Shown in pieces: positions 44,934 through 57,719 of a DNA stretch of 64,000 bases. Origin of the DNA: Balanoglossus misakiensis (taxonomy: Eukaryota; Hemichordata); the NCBI GenBank assembly GCA_040954595.2, contig CM082588.2, positions 12,462,001 to 12,526,000 of the forward strand, read 5' to 3'. The stretch's first letter is position 1; every line of letters starts with the position of its first letter. The position numbers and the translations under genes were made by a program. The notes under the pieces were generated by a model, which made no database searches, had not been told where the DNA came from, and was given only the letters and a program-made list of their open reading frames with translations.

Positions 44934-45728
44934 GATGGGTCCCTAGGATCTTTTTGCCCGTTGCTATGGGCCTTTATAGGACATTACACCCCGATTTGGA
45001 CTAAGCCGTTTTCAGAGTCTAACAAGGGGCTGGTAACTAGTTAAAAATACGCACGATTGTGAGCGCGCGCCCCCTGACGCCATTGATATGCAAATTAGTT
45101 AGGTCAAATTTCAAAAGCCTAAGGCTTTTTATTCCGTGACCTCAAAAACGAACTTGATACGTATTCATTAGTTGCTTGAACCAGGGAAGATCGTGACGGA
45201 TTTTGTTTTCGAATATTATCGTTGTATCCTACGATTTCAGCATACCCGTACCACACCTGAAAAAGTCATCGATTTTGGGTGTTTTTGGACGCACTCTTCC
45301 ACTGGTATCGCTTCTTAGCACGACGAAAACCGAAAAATCGATCCGTCACACTATGCGGAAGTGCGTTCTCAACAAGCAGGTCAAATTTGGCTGGCCTACG
45401 TCGCCTGTGAAAAAAGCCTTAGGGATTTTCGTGAACGGTACAAAATCTCTGTGTACAAAACATTGGATTTTTAGCGTTCGATCCAGTTACTGTGGTTACA
45501 GGACGCGCACGCTATCGCTGACCGCTACTTTGCCGTATTAGCGTGGCGGCCTATGGCCGGGCGGTAGCTGCCGTAAACATACTGAGACAGGGGGTGTGCA
45601 CACAATCGTGTGTATTTTTAACTAGTTACAAGCCCCTTGTCGGACGTTCATAACGGTTTCGATCAAAATTGAGTGTAGTGTCCTATAAAGGCCCATAGCA
45701 ACGAGCAAAAAGATCCTAGGGACCCATC
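44934..45728. mobile_element. 795-bp TTAA-flanked inverted-repeat element, unit C only
   Basis: The ends GATGGGTCCCTAGGATC and GATCCTAGGGACCCATC are part of inverted repeats of about 56 bp with two mismatches, and weaker complementarity continues to about 150 bp. TTAA is duplicated at 44930-44933 and 45729-45732; A and B have a single TTAA in GTTCCTTGTTAATG. TTAA target use suggests a piggyBac-type non-autonomous element. An internal 112-codon plus-strand frame (45203-45541) has no recognisable domain. Confidence 0.85.
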
Positions 45729-46389
45729 TTAATGTTTTTACATTCCATATTTCTATATGGTCAGATCATATCTGCTTGCAAATGTCACCTGTAATTTTTA
45801 TTCTGGTGTGTCACTGTTTCCGCATAATCCTCAAATGTCATCAGATCTCCGAATGTGATGAAAACAGTGTGTTTTGAGTGTTTTTTTAAATGACCTTTTG
45901 GGTTAAAAGTGGCAAAAATGGCAATTTTGTCTTGAAAGGGGTCAATAAGACTGACTTTTTTGGAATCAGCGCCATTTTTTACATTGAATGGACTAGTCTG
46001 CTCAAACTTTCCTTACCAAAAATTCTGTTTAATCTTCTGTAACATGTATACTAGTATACATGTAGCTGCCTGATAGATTGCCCTGTGTGTGTAATTGCTG
46101 AGTGACATAACACATTCTGTGATTGGTGCAGTCACGTAACCACCAATCAGATCGCTTGTTATAAGGAGAACTGCACGACCTTTAACCGCATTAGCATACC
46201 TGATTTTAGGACTCGATATTACCTCTGAGGACGCAATATTTAAGTTGAAGTTTTTTTCTTTTATCATATTAGAGCAAGAAGACTTGTTTTTTTATGTAAA
46301 AGAAATAGACCCTAATATACAGAGTGCATTTTGAAACGATAGGCAGGTCCGGCCCATAGCCTAATTCTTCATTTTTCTGTCATGTGTAG

Positions 46390-46506
46390 GAATTGATCAG
46401 TGCTAACAACCCATGTCAAAATGGCAGCACTTGCCAACCCTAACCTCGTGTGTGGCATTGACGTGCACCTGCCAAGGATGCTATACTGGGGAGCGCTGTG
46501 AAAATT
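46390..46506 (+). pseudogene. EGF-like exon E10, frameshifted, unit C
   Basis: Acceptor GTGTAG intact; both frameshifts as in A and B. Confidence 0.7.
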
Positions 46507-46899
46507 GTCAGTCAGTTTCTTTTGTCAAATTAATCAATATGTGTGGGACTGCTATACATGTATATAAAACAGAATACTGCGATGGAAAATTCTATAACTT
46601 AATGTTTCAGTGGATATATGACTTAAAGTTAGCAGGATGCAGTAAATTCAACAGAAAGTGTAATTTCCTCTTGTGTGAGCTCTGTGCGACTGTGCCAATG
46701 AAAATGTCACCACAAACAAAAATGACAGGTATACATTGTATATTAGCAGCTTTGTCTCTGTAATAGCCATAGTGTTTTGAAGTTGAAAACTTGCAAAGTG
46801 TGCAGTTTTATTCACACTACAAAGGAAACATTGTTGAAACGGATTATCTGTGTACATTGTCAAACTGTACACTTGTCGTGAGATTTATTCTCAATTATA

Positions 46900-48020
46900 T
46901 TATATCATGCTACAGTCCGCAGTTCTGATTGGACGAGAGCTCAATTCAGCGATGCTAAAATACTCAATAATGCACTGCTGGCAGTGGTAAAACGGGCTTT
47001 CTGTTTGCCACCTGGGTTTGTTCTTTAGGTTGTTGTATGTGTTTACACTCATCATGTTTATTGTAGAACCAGGGTCGATCAGTGAGGCAACTGCTGTTTG
47101 TTCTATCTGCACTGTTACTCGAGGCCTCCTGCCATTTGATTGTTGTACAGTGACGCAGTATTCATCTCCCGAGCTGTCTTCCACTTTATGCACAGCTTTG
47201 ACAGTTTCATCCTTGTCTAGCCTATTTGCCTTGCCTTTTGATCGGCAGCATTTGGCAAATGGTTATGTTTGCCACACTTCCTGCATGACCTGCCTTTAGC
47301 TGGACATACTGAGTCATGTGGATAGGTGCCACCACAATAATAACAAGTGGACGGTCCTTTCGCTGGCTGCTGATGAGATCTCTTTTGTTTATTTGGTTTC
47401 GGGCGTTGATGGCGCTGTTTTCTGACCGCATTCACAGATGCCGTATCTGCACCATTATTTTGGGTTTTCTCCTCAATCCCACTAGCCTGAACCTCTGATA
47501 CCTCAAATGAACGGGCTGTACTCAGTAGATTCTCTAGTGTCGTCTCCTCCCGAAGAGCACGACGTCTGAGACGGGCTGATGTGAATCCTCGTATGATTTG
47601 TGATTTGACCTCTTGATCCTTATTGGTGAAGTCACATATGTTTCTGCTAGGCGTTGCAAACAAGTGTGATAGGCATCAATCGATTCGCCGTTGTTTTGTA
47701 TGGTGTCTCTGAAGATGAATCGTTCGTATTCAATGTTCCGTTTGGGTGAGAAGTACGACGTAAGCTTTAATTTGGCTGTTTCACAGCTCGTTCCTGTATC
47801 TGGTAGAGTATCAAAGAAGTCGGAAACTTCCTCACCTGCCCAGTGCAATAGCAGTGCACGTTGTCGCTTGTCATCTGTAATGTTGAATGCGACAAATGCG
47901 TTTTCTACTCTAGCCATGTACTTTTTCCATCTCGTACTGGTGGTTGTCGGATCTGAATGAACAGGAAAACTCGGCATTGACGGCTAGCTGATTCTCCATG
48001 TTCTCCGTCCTCGTCGCCAA
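46900..48020 (-). pseudogene. Truncated Gypsy-type gag and protease start, unit C
   Basis: The capsid-to-knuckle frame is joined here (47217-47663). One A is missing near 47258 inside the second knuckle (after CRKCGKHNH), so the knuckle is broken. LIDPGST is unchanged. Confidence 0.75.
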
Positions 48021-48192
48021 ATATAGAATCGTGGGTGGGCAATAATGACAACACGAGACACCAAGTCCGGCATGTAAGAGTGAGAGTGCCTAGCCTCGTT
48101 CACGCACTTTATTCATAATGACCCGAATGTTGCATTACGTCATTTTACAGAATGTATAAAGTATAGATGCTCACCAGTGTTTGGACACTACA
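48005..48192 (-). mobile_element. Candidate 5' LTR and primer-binding region, unit C
   Basis: TGTAGTGTCC at 48192 on the minus strand to the TTGGCGACGAGG block at 48005-48020. Confidence 0.45.
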
Positions 48193-48393
48193 ATATACAT
48201 GTGACTGCAGTGTCTTTCCAATCATGAATTTGCAAGGTGTCCTTCGGAGAAAATCTTCTGATTCTCTTTTCTGATTTGCTTTGCATATATAACTTAATGA
48301 TCTCATTTGTTGGAATTCCCTGTCTCAAATTTTTGATGATCAGTCTCTGCCCCATTGCTCATCGTCCCAACTTTCTTGTGTATTGAAAACCAG

Positions 48394-48517
48394 GAATCAA
48401 CCAATGCGATCCCAATCCGTGCTTGAACAGTGGTTTCTGCCAGATGACATCTGGATCATGTCAACTGTACACATGTTTCTGTCAGAATTGTTTTCACTGG
48501 TGACCTTTGTGAACAAA
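48394..48517 (+). pseudogene. EGF-like exon E11, +1 frameshift, unit C
   Basis: The same extra base as B. Confidence 0.72.
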
Positions 48518-48633
48518 GTAAGTTTTGATTTATTGTCTTGGGTTAATAATTTATACAGTTCAAAGTATCACCATTTCTTTCAATGTGTAGATTTTTTTGT
48601 TTTTCTCTACAAGTGTAATCAAGATCTGCATGA

Positions 48634-48813
48634 AAATTTGTGTCGCTGTCACCAAACCCAGCTAGTCCATACAACCAACAGTATGAATCACCACCTCATG
48701 CTGGGCGTAGCCATAGGCTATACATGCCTGCCGGTATCGAAGGCCATTATGAGTATTGGTACCAGACCCCTCTTGAGAATGAATCATGGTTCCACCCTTA
48801 TGGTAAAAAGTAA
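48634..48813 (+). other. Candidate extra exon T, unit C
   Basis: The 59-codon frame with PHAGR (as B) and PLENE (as A). Open in all three units. Confidence 0.3.
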
Positions 48814-51339
48814 GATTACTCCATGCTAATAAATGACAATATTAGAATGAAAGTACATTCTAAGTGACTTGTTGGGAGCATCGGGCCACTTAATCCCGAA
48901 AAATTGCAATCGGCCTGATTTTCAGTTAACCAATCTAAAGCCCAACTGTTCGTGTATTTAGTTGGGTTTCTAAAACTAACAAATTTATTGACAATATTTA
49001 TAGCATGATGAACACTACTCTCATCAAATAAAATAATGTTGTGTCGTCCACAACTGGTGTAATTTTTATGTGTTTGGAATCGTAGACACCATTTATGTTT
49101 TAGTCAACTCTAAATCTAATATAACAGTCGCGAAAATTGCTATGACAAACAAAAAATGAAGTGCTGACAGGGGACACCCTTGTCAGATCCCTTTGGATGG
49201 ATAACATTTAGAGAAGACATTGCCATTTTTCAAACATCTAGTATGTGATTATACATAGTTTTAACCCTAACGCTGCCAAGTCAGTTTGATATCCAGGGTG
49301 CCTAGAATCCTGGCTCCCAGGCCTGTTAGGCTGCCAAGGGCAAGTTACGCAGTAGGGCCTATACAAGACCCTCAACCCAAACCAGAGCAAACCAGTACGA
49401 TTTAGTACATTTAAGGGGGCTTAGACTGCCAAGTGTGTCTAACATATGAGAGCCATGGCAAGACAGTCAAAATACGTTTATGGAGAAAAAATGGCAAATA
49501 CATATTTTAAGGGACTTGACACTCTAAACAGGTATGACACCTAGTAGCATTAGGGTTAAAATATAACTGCAAGCCAAAATGGTCATCTGAGGTCACCCGA
49601 AATTTGGGCAAAATTGTTTGACCCCATACTGGTCCAGGTCCATCAGAAACCAAACCTGTCGCCTGGAATTAGGTATGCACATAATTAATGAGTTAAGCAG
49701 TTGTACAGGTGACCTCAAAATTCGGCTTTTCATTTTAGTCCCATCCCTCGAAATGCTAAGGCTGTACCTGCTCTGGAGGCCGAGATATGAGAAAGTAGAT
49801 CACCTGAGGTCACCCAAAATTTTATGGAAACAATTGGATCCCACACTTGTCCATGTCCAACAGAAACAAAACCTCTAGCCCTATTGGTAAGCCTAGAATT
49901 AGGTATGCACATAATTAATTAGGTCAAAGGTCAAGGGGTAACAAGTACATGTGTATGCTTCATCCCACCAAATATGAAGTCTGTCGGTCTAATAGTTACG
50001 TACTTATGAGCATTTATGTTATATATAGTTCAAAGGTCACCAAGGTCACGTGACATTGCGGCGAAATGATTTGGTCCAATAGTTGTACCTGTCCACCAAA
50101 AATCAGCTCCCTAGGTGTATTAGTTAGCGTAGAAGTAGATATGTGTTTTTCAAGGTGGGTCAAAGGTCAAGGGGTCACCCGAAATTTGGCTTCTCATTTC
50201 GGCCCCTTGGTCAGTCCCTGTTCACTCCATAAATGGAGACATGTTCTGCGCAACCGCAGTACGTGTAACCTCTTGAACTCAGATGTGCACATGCGTACAG
50301 CAGTCCCTGTTCACACCATAAATGGAGACGTGTTCTGCGCAACCACAGCTGGACCTGTGAAAGATCAAATCCGATCGACCTATTTAGTTTCCGTATATTA
50401 TATTGACCAATGCAGACTAAATCTAATAGAATTACTACATGTAGTATATCGTGTATAATACACACGTTTGGCAATATTGCAGTTTGAGTGTTAGATGCAG
50501 ACGTGTATACCCGATCTAAATTTCCGGCCTACACATGTACATGTATCACTGTTCACGTGTACATACACCTTAACTGCGTTCTGAAAATGACATGGTATTT
50601 TCAAAATGTTACCCCAGATTACCCCATCATGTGAGAGCCATGAAACTCACACCCATTGTCCAGCAGTAGTTAGTTGACTATCCTATTCACTCAAAACAAA
50701 AAGAACGGGTGTGAAAAAGTCACTAAAACAGCATTGATACAGAGGTGTATAACACTGTCCATGATTTCAAGAGAAAAACATGAACGCAGCCCAGGCAGAT
50801 CGGTCACTGTATGTGGCGATATCTTTCTAAGTATTTCACTCAACTTGTACAGACGATGCCATGCTGTCTTCTGGAATGTGCTGGTAACGTCACACATCGA
50901 AACATATTGATGAAGCCCTTCCCTGCGGCTCGGGCATCATGAATATTATTAAGGTCAAAGATCACCATCCCTTGTGCAGGCAAAAGATCATGATATTGCC
51001 CTTGCTAACATGTGTTATTATTTAAATACGATGTTGTCATAGCTTTACTATGCAGGTATAGTAAAGCCTATGCCTTGGTCCAGACCCCCCATGGTCAATG
51101 AAAAAATATGAAATATAATGATCAAAAATCTTCTTCTCAAAATCGGCATACCCTAATTTGAAAATTTCGCCCTTATATGGTCATCAGGTCACTTGACTAA
51201 TTTAACATTCACGGACGTACTGCACCAGATCTCATTGGCCTGCATCATTGTGCCAAATTTGAGAATTGTAGGTTCAGCCGTTTTCAAGATCCTAGTGGCC
51301 GATGAAAGTGCCAAAGAAGAAAAAAATGCCAGCAATACC
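48814..51339. other. E11-G1 intron, first part, unit C
   Basis: As in B, with the AGGTCA DR1 at 49921-49933 and DR3 plus E-box at 50034-50052. No gene seen. Confidence 0.45.
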
Positions 51340-51473
51340 AATAGGGTCCATAGGGGCTTGGGCCCCTAAAAACCCTAGTAATAACAATAGGGGCCCGCCC
51401 ATAGGGGCTTGGGCCCCTAAAAACGCGAGTAATACCAATAGGGGCCCCGCCCATAGGGGCTTGGGCCCCTAAT
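51340..51473. repeat. GC-rich minisatellite, unit C
   Basis: Same array as B with small losses (GGGGCCCGCCC). Confidence 0.8.
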
Positions 51474-51772
51474 AAGTTAGTTGTAAAGTTATTACTGAGC
51501 TTGAATTTCACTAGCGACTAAAACTAAACAAAAACCAATCAAAGTATCACAAGCTTTATTTTGGTTTGATGTAGGATGTAATATGCTTATAGCACACTGC
51601 CAAATTAATGTCAACCAATAAGACCGGTAGGATATGATCGAAAACCACACGTATTAATGTGTAAAAGGCCGAACTTCCCAATAAATTTGGGTAGCCGACT
51701 ACAGAGTCGAACCGATGCATGAACTGAAGTATCAAGACACATGGACTATTATTGATTGTTTCAGCAATTTGA

Positions 51773-52362
51773 CGAAGAAGTCTTGTTGAAGTTTTCAGAT
51801 GGATTAAGTCAGAGATGTTAGCTGGTGCTGTGTTGTTTAATGCCTTATATGTCATAAGCAAGATCTTGTATTGGATTCTATAGTGTACAGGCAACCAATG
51901 TAAATCCATGAGAACACGAGTAATATGATCCGTTTTACGGGTATGAGAAACGATCCTGGCTGCAGAATTCAGGGCATGCTGTAGCATGCATGATGATGGT
52001 AAACCACAGAGTAGTGCATTACAGTAGTCCAGTTTTGATGTGATTAGAGCATGAACCAGCATCTGGCAAACTTCCTTAGTGAGGTAACGGCGAATGTGGC
52101 TGATTTGACGCAGATGGAAGAGAATTGACTTGCAAATTGCATTAATGTGCTTATTGAAAGTGTAATTGTCGTCGAATGTCACACCTATATTCCGTGCAGA
52201 ATTCACAATTTGAACACAACATGATCCAATGCTCATGTGGTTTATGGGACGAGGCGAGCGGTTGAACTGAGACCTTATCAGGAGTACCTCGGTTTTGCCA
52301 CAATTGAGTTGAAGTTTATTATGTGTCATCCAGGTTTTTATTTCGTGAACTGCCCTTTCCAG
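51773..52362 (-). mobile_element. CR1/L2-type LINE fragment lacking its 3' end, unit C
   Basis: The joint CAATTTGAC/GAAGAAG at about 51772 removes about 400 bp (tail, 3' UTR and last coding part) by comparison with B 31899-32305. ATTTGA occurs at both sides in B, so a microhomology deletion is likely. The LINE frame now reads on by chance into non-LINE sequence to 51556. Confidence 0.8.
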
Positions 52363-52773
52363 TTAAATATCTCAACTAGCCATAATGTTTGACTGGGAGG
52401 AGCACCTATACTAATGCGAGAACCAGGGATTGAAAGTTGCACCTGTGTTTTGATCCCTTAGTTACCCTTATAAGTACATTTGTAGTTTAATAACCATAGT
52501 TCTATTGCAAACCATTCTTTCCGTAGTTTTTTTTTTCAAATATTGTAATCTGAATTTATTTTGGTGTTTAACAGGTGTGATTATCTGTATTGACGGCCAT
52601 TTTGAAAAATATTGGTTGCCATGGAAACTCTTCAACAGATATTTAGTGACTCGCTATCTGAATTTGTTCAGTACACATTAACACACATCTGAGCCAAGTT
52701 TGGTATTTTTATCACAAAATACACAATCGATATGAAAATTTGGGTTTTGGTGCTCCACTACATAAGTAACATT

Positions 52774-53190
52774 AAGGATGTACGTTCAGTAAAATTGAAA
52801 GCATTGTCATTTTTTTTAATTGTGGATTTTTTTATTCTCCTTTGTATGTATAATGAAAATCCGTAATAAAATATAGGGGTCACCGGGCTTGTTTTTGAAA
52901 TACAGAGCCATGAGTTTGGTCGATAATAGAAGAAATCTGCTGACTCAGCATTTTTCACCAATGGTTTGTCTATGGGCAAAATTCTTAACACAATTTATCT
53001 CAAAAAAGAGCGCGGTGACCCCTATATTTTATTTGACCAATGAATTTATATTTGCTGGACTGAGCTATGTGTAAAATTTCGTGAAAATGACAATAGTAGA
53101 AGTTTGTTTTCTGGCGATTATCAATGTAATCCTATGGGAAAAAGACCGGGCGCGCAGTGTTTCTAGTTTATGTTCTGCGCGTACATCCTT
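52774..53190. mobile_element. Foldback MITE with AAGGATGTACG ends, unit C
   Basis: Both ends intact (AAGGATGTACG, CGTACATCCTT). Confidence 0.6.
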
Positions 53191-53254
53191 GATGAAGTTT
53201 GCTGGCTAGAGGGCTCCTTAACCTCCCTAATATTTGACGTCTTCACTGCTACAG

Positions 53255-53487
53255 GACTGCGCAGCTGGAAGTTATAGTTCAGCATGTTCTGAAGCATGCA
53301 CGCTGTGTCCAAGGGTTTCATGTGTGGAACAGCCAGCCTCTCATCACCAACACAATGTGGACAGGGATATTTTGCCAACAATGGAAGTATAGACTGTATG
53401 CCTTGTCCTGCCCCGGGTATAAGTGCCAATATGATGGTATGTCGGAGCCAGAGGTGTGTGAAGATGTATACTACACTAATATAGAGG
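53255..53487 (+). pseudogene. Exon G1, frameshifted, unit C
   Basis: Same defects; CEDVYY replaces CEDGYY. Confidence 0.68.
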
Positions 53488-53957
53488 GTGAGTCAGCACT
53501 TAAAATTTGGGCATTACTGTGTAATCTTTCACTTAAGGCGGACGATCATCTTATGTGCATGTGCGTAATTCTGTGCGTACAAACATTACGTCCAGTCCAA
53601 ATATTCTGCCAATTTTACATCCAATGCATTCAAATAGTGGACGGCTTCGCTTTCATCCAGTTTTCATGTGCATCGTATAAGTAGACTTTTGTTTTGTCCC
53701 GTCTTTTCACCGAATTTGCTCTTTTCCAAATCTCCGACACAGACTATGATCGTCACGATCTTGTCTGTTGTTAGAACAGCACACTGTCATATGGCATTGA
53801 CTGTATACAGTTTCTGTTACCAATATCTCTGGTTTGTCATTTTCCTGTCCTCAATCTTTTGCCAGGGATTTTTGTCTCCCCAACCCGCGTGAGAATCCCA
53901 CGTCTTTGAAGGTATGACTGTGACTATAAGATTCTATAAATCTCTGTTTATTTTCAG

Positions 53958-54088
53958 CACAAACATCATGTGCTGATTGGCCAACTGGTAACCAATGTCC
54001 AAATGGTAACACTGTGATTTTATGCTCGGCTGGTTATTACAGTTCGGCCTTGGACAAAGGATGTCTCGCTGTACCTCTTGCATAACAG
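53958..54088 (+). pseudogene. Exon G2, frameshifted, unit C
   Basis: It reads TSCADWPTGNQCPNGN (A has TSCPDW); the same missing base near the end. Confidence 0.68.
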
Positions 54089-54342
54089 GTAAACTTCTAC
54101 CCACCCACCTTTATTTCCAACATCAAACATTAGGTCAGGTAATTTACTAACTGAAAAATAGGATGGGAACATTTTCCATTTCTGTATTTAAAATTTACTG
54201 ATATAATATATGAATGAAAAAATGACAAATTTTCCAAATTTGAATAGACCTCTATTTATGAAAATAATTAAAATTTGCGCCAAATTTTTACAGTGGTATT
54301 TAAAGGTTAACTTGGTGTGTTAATTCTTTGTTTGATTTACAG

Positions 54343-54476
54343 ATCAGCCGGTGCTGAACAGTGTACTATTTGTGATCAAGGGTACGCCTGCACAGATCCC
54401 AGTGCATCGCAGTTCAAGTGTACCAAGGGTTACGTGTAATTGGCTAGTGCAACAAACTGTACCAGATGTACAAATG
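54343..54476 (+). pseudogene. Exon G3 with private stop, unit C
   Basis: As in B, but KGYV is followed by TAA (54437-54439) where A and B have TCA. A recent, unit-specific disablement on top of the phase problem. Confidence 0.68.
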
Positions 54477-54585
54477 GTAAGATTGTGGTACTTGTTCAGT
54501 TTGCTGTGTGATGAAACTGAGGGGTATGTCTGTATGCATGTATGTGTTTACAACAGATTTTCAAGTCAGTGCGACTGGGGTTATG

Positions 54586-54616
<31 letters not shown>

Positions 54617-54867
54617 CTGTGCTTACAACAGATTATCAACTCAGTGCGAGATCTTGCGAGACCCGGTTAGCCATGTGAGATCTCGCAGAGTCTTATGATA
54701 TTCAGAAAATGGTTGATTAGAAATGACGTTTAATGTCCTCCAAAGAATTTTCTACATGCCTGTATACTTGTCTCAGAATTATGAAGTGAATCATCTCAAG
54801 TAATTTGTTATTTTAAATGACACTGTATCACAAATACTTCACTAAAAACCTCATTTTCTTTGATCAG

Positions 54868-55064
54868 ATGAAATAAGTGAGGAGCCTGCACGCACATCCC
54901 ATCTTCTGTGCCCTGCTGCCCATCGTGTTCAGATCCAATGTAAGATCCGCTTGACTGTGGCAATGGTGAATATACTATGGAAGGCGACGGCACATGCACG
55001 CCTTGTCCAGCAGGATCCAAGTGTCCAACCATGTCACCCGTAGTGGATTGTTCAACAGTTACTG
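54868..55064 (+). pseudogene. Exon G4, frameshift and TAA, unit C
   Basis: One base shorter (197 bp): CTGCTGCCCATCG replaces CTGCTGGACAATCG. The common TAA remains downstream. Confidence 0.7.
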
Positions 55065-55289
55065 GTAAGTTGGGCTGCAAATCACTCTTGTGACTTCCCT
55101 GTGTTATAGCATGACATACACAGAAAATTAAACTGTTATGCTCATTGGAGTTGATATTGTGATGCACTTTGAAAAACACAATGATTCCACTGAAGAGGTA
55201 TTGTACAGTAACACCTGTGATTACGGACATCTCTCTAATAAGGGATCGTTGGACCAAACCAATCGTTCTTTGATTTTTTTCTGTGATAG

Positions 55290-55386
55290 GTTCATACTCG
55301 CTAGGTTCGGCCACGTCCTTCTGGTTATGAATGCACAACTACAAGTGTCACACAGTGCGCTACAGGGCAGTAAAGTGTTGAAGGAG
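55290..55386 (+). pseudogene. Exon G5, frameshift and stop, unit C
   Basis: As in A. Confidence 0.62.
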
Positions 55387-55500
55387 GTAAGTCTTGAAAT
55401 CTCTTTTCTTCTGGTCTCGATTTGAACATGGTTCCACAAGTTGTTTACATCACTTGTAGTTTTACATATTTTTTGAGTTCAACAGCTATGCTATACATGG

Positions 55501-56499
55501 TGTCCTGAGAAGTCGACCAGTATGAGAAGTCGGTATCGGCCAGTACGAGAAGTCGGCCTGTGGGAGAGAACCCTGGTACTTTGTGTTATATATAACTGTT
55601 TCACTACGAAATGTTTCCTTGATGTACAGGAGCTGAGATATTTGTACAAATAGCCGATGAATTTTAAAACTGTCTGTTCACTTTGCATGTACGTCACCGG
55701 GGTACGTCAACATCAGTCACCTGCACTTCTTGCGCTGCGCCAGTAGTCAGTTCCTCGTCACGTTTGTTTGTTTGGTGTTGTCTCAAAGTATGCATATACA
55801 CATACATCTTCTATGTATTTTAGTAGGCTTTGAAACAACTCCCTGTAAAGGGACAAAGTCTCTCTCTCGCTGCCCTTTTTCCATTAATAATATTTGATAC
55901 AAGACACCATTTATTTATTCTAAATGTGGATATATAGTGAATCAACGTTCAACCACACACAACTTCAATCCAACTTGTAGACACGAGAGTGAAAAACTTG
56001 CCAAAATGAATAATCGGTGTTTACCATTTATTCATTTTGGCGGGATTTTTACACTCATATCCTACAAACGGGATGGAATTTGTCTGTAGTTGAATGTGGA
56101 TTCTCAATATATCCACATGTAGAATAATGTGAACGGTGTCTTGTATCAAACATAATTAATGGAAAAAGGTTCGCGCGAGAGAGACTTTGTCCCTTTAATC
56201 AGAAATGTCACAGGAATTTGGCGAACAACCTAAGCTCCTTACGCGGATACGGGGCTGGGGAACCGGTACGGATGCCAGACGCCATTATTTGAAATGACGC
56301 CATTGTGTTGTCAAGAATTTGGGAAATCCGTCCAAATGAAAATATTTAGTGCAATTATATTTTATTAAGTGTTGTTATAAGTAATCTGGGTCATCACTGC
56401 ACTATTCGGGTACAAGTTCAACAACTGGCCGACTTCTCGTACTGGCCGACTTCTCATACGCGCGTACTGGCCGACTTCTAATCTGGCCGACTTCTCATG
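55501..56499. mobile_element. AAGTCGG foldback element with nested MITE, unit D
   Basis: As in B, including all four right-side motifs. Confidence 0.55.
55848..56195. mobile_element. Nested MITE, unit D
   Basis: A 348-bp version, TA on both sides. Confidence 0.75.
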
Positions 56500-56682
56500 T
56501 ATTCCTATACATTAGTGAAAATTGGGGAAACTGGTGTTTTTCAGACAACTTATGAAGTCCCTTTCGCAATATTAACTCTAAAACAGCGGGTGATATTCCT
56601 TTTAAAATTTAACCAAATAAGCATACTTGAACTCTGTCATATCGGCAAAACACTCACTACACAAGCTGCTGTTATTCTACAG

Positions 56683-56899
56683 ACATGACATGTGCTGATT
56701 GCGGCGTAGGTAACTACTGTCCAGATGGGTCAGACAGCCCCATTCCTTGTCCATCAAGTTATTATGCTGACACAGCCACAGAAGTATCCTGTACCCCTTG
56801 CGATCCAGGCTGTCAGTGTGCAGCAACATCACCCACTTGCCTGCACATCAAGAACCTACTCTCTGGGACCATCAACAACATGTACTCCCCTTCTACCAG
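56683..56899 (+). pseudogene. Exon G0, frameshifted, unit D
   Basis: Same as B and C. Confidence 0.7.
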
Positions 56900-57719
56900 G
56901 TTTGTAGTCGTCTTAGTCGTAAAAACATATTTAAGGTGTTGCGCACCTCGAAATAAAGGGTCGTCTGATCATGTTTAAATTAATACTGATGATACTATGA
57001 CTTCTAAACATTTAATCTATGGAATAAAAATTGGGGGTCAACCATCTAGAGTTTTGAAAAAGTGCCCTTTATCTAGCACCTCTTTCAGATTTTGCCAGGC
57101 TCGTAGATTTTTGTAAAATGGCCTCAAAAATAAGAATTTTGGGAGGTTTGTCATATTTTTTCACCATTGTAGAATCTAAATGTTCTGAATTATTTTATTT
57201 TTAGCAATTTTGAGATTGATTCATGTTCAGTATGATAATCGCATGTCAATACAACTGTTACATTAAAGGAAAAGTTCAAATCCGCCTAAAACCACATTGC
57301 ATTGGTACCTAGTTAAGTTGTCCTCACTTCTGACGCAAAATTTTGATGTGCAATGCACGTGTCTGTGAAATTGACGAATAAAAAAATTGTATACCAGTGC
57401 AAAATTAAAAACTCCCTGTGCAGCTATCTTGGCAACTGCATGCTGGGAAAAGTACTCGGTTGATGACGAAAAAGTTTCGGGGTTCCGTGTAGTGCTACCC
57501 CGGAATACAATGTTGGGTGCAGACTACAACTATGGAAAAGAGATGCAGAATGTCATGTGATATAGTAGTGAAAACAAATACATGTTGGTTCACGTATTTC
57601 AGCTCTCAGCAATCAGGGTGCATTGAAAGGCCTTGATTGGTGTGATATTCACAATTGATTATTATAAATACTTACAGTTGCATACTGTTTTATTTTGTAA
57701 ATATTGTGTACATTTGCAG

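Larger units (their letters stand above)
35562..55453 (+). repeat. Tandem cassette unit C (19.9 kb)
   Basis: The most complete unit: G0, E1-E11, candidate T, G1-G5. Private features are the TTAA-flanked element at 44934-45728, loss of about 400 bp including the LINE 3' end at about 51772, an open E4, an intact E1 donor and an extra stop in G3. Confidence 0.9.

Noticed and set aside
45203-45541. Possible transposase fragment inside the TTAA-flanked element
   Set aside because: 112 codons without any DDE/DDD-type motif I can recognise; the element looks non-autonomous.
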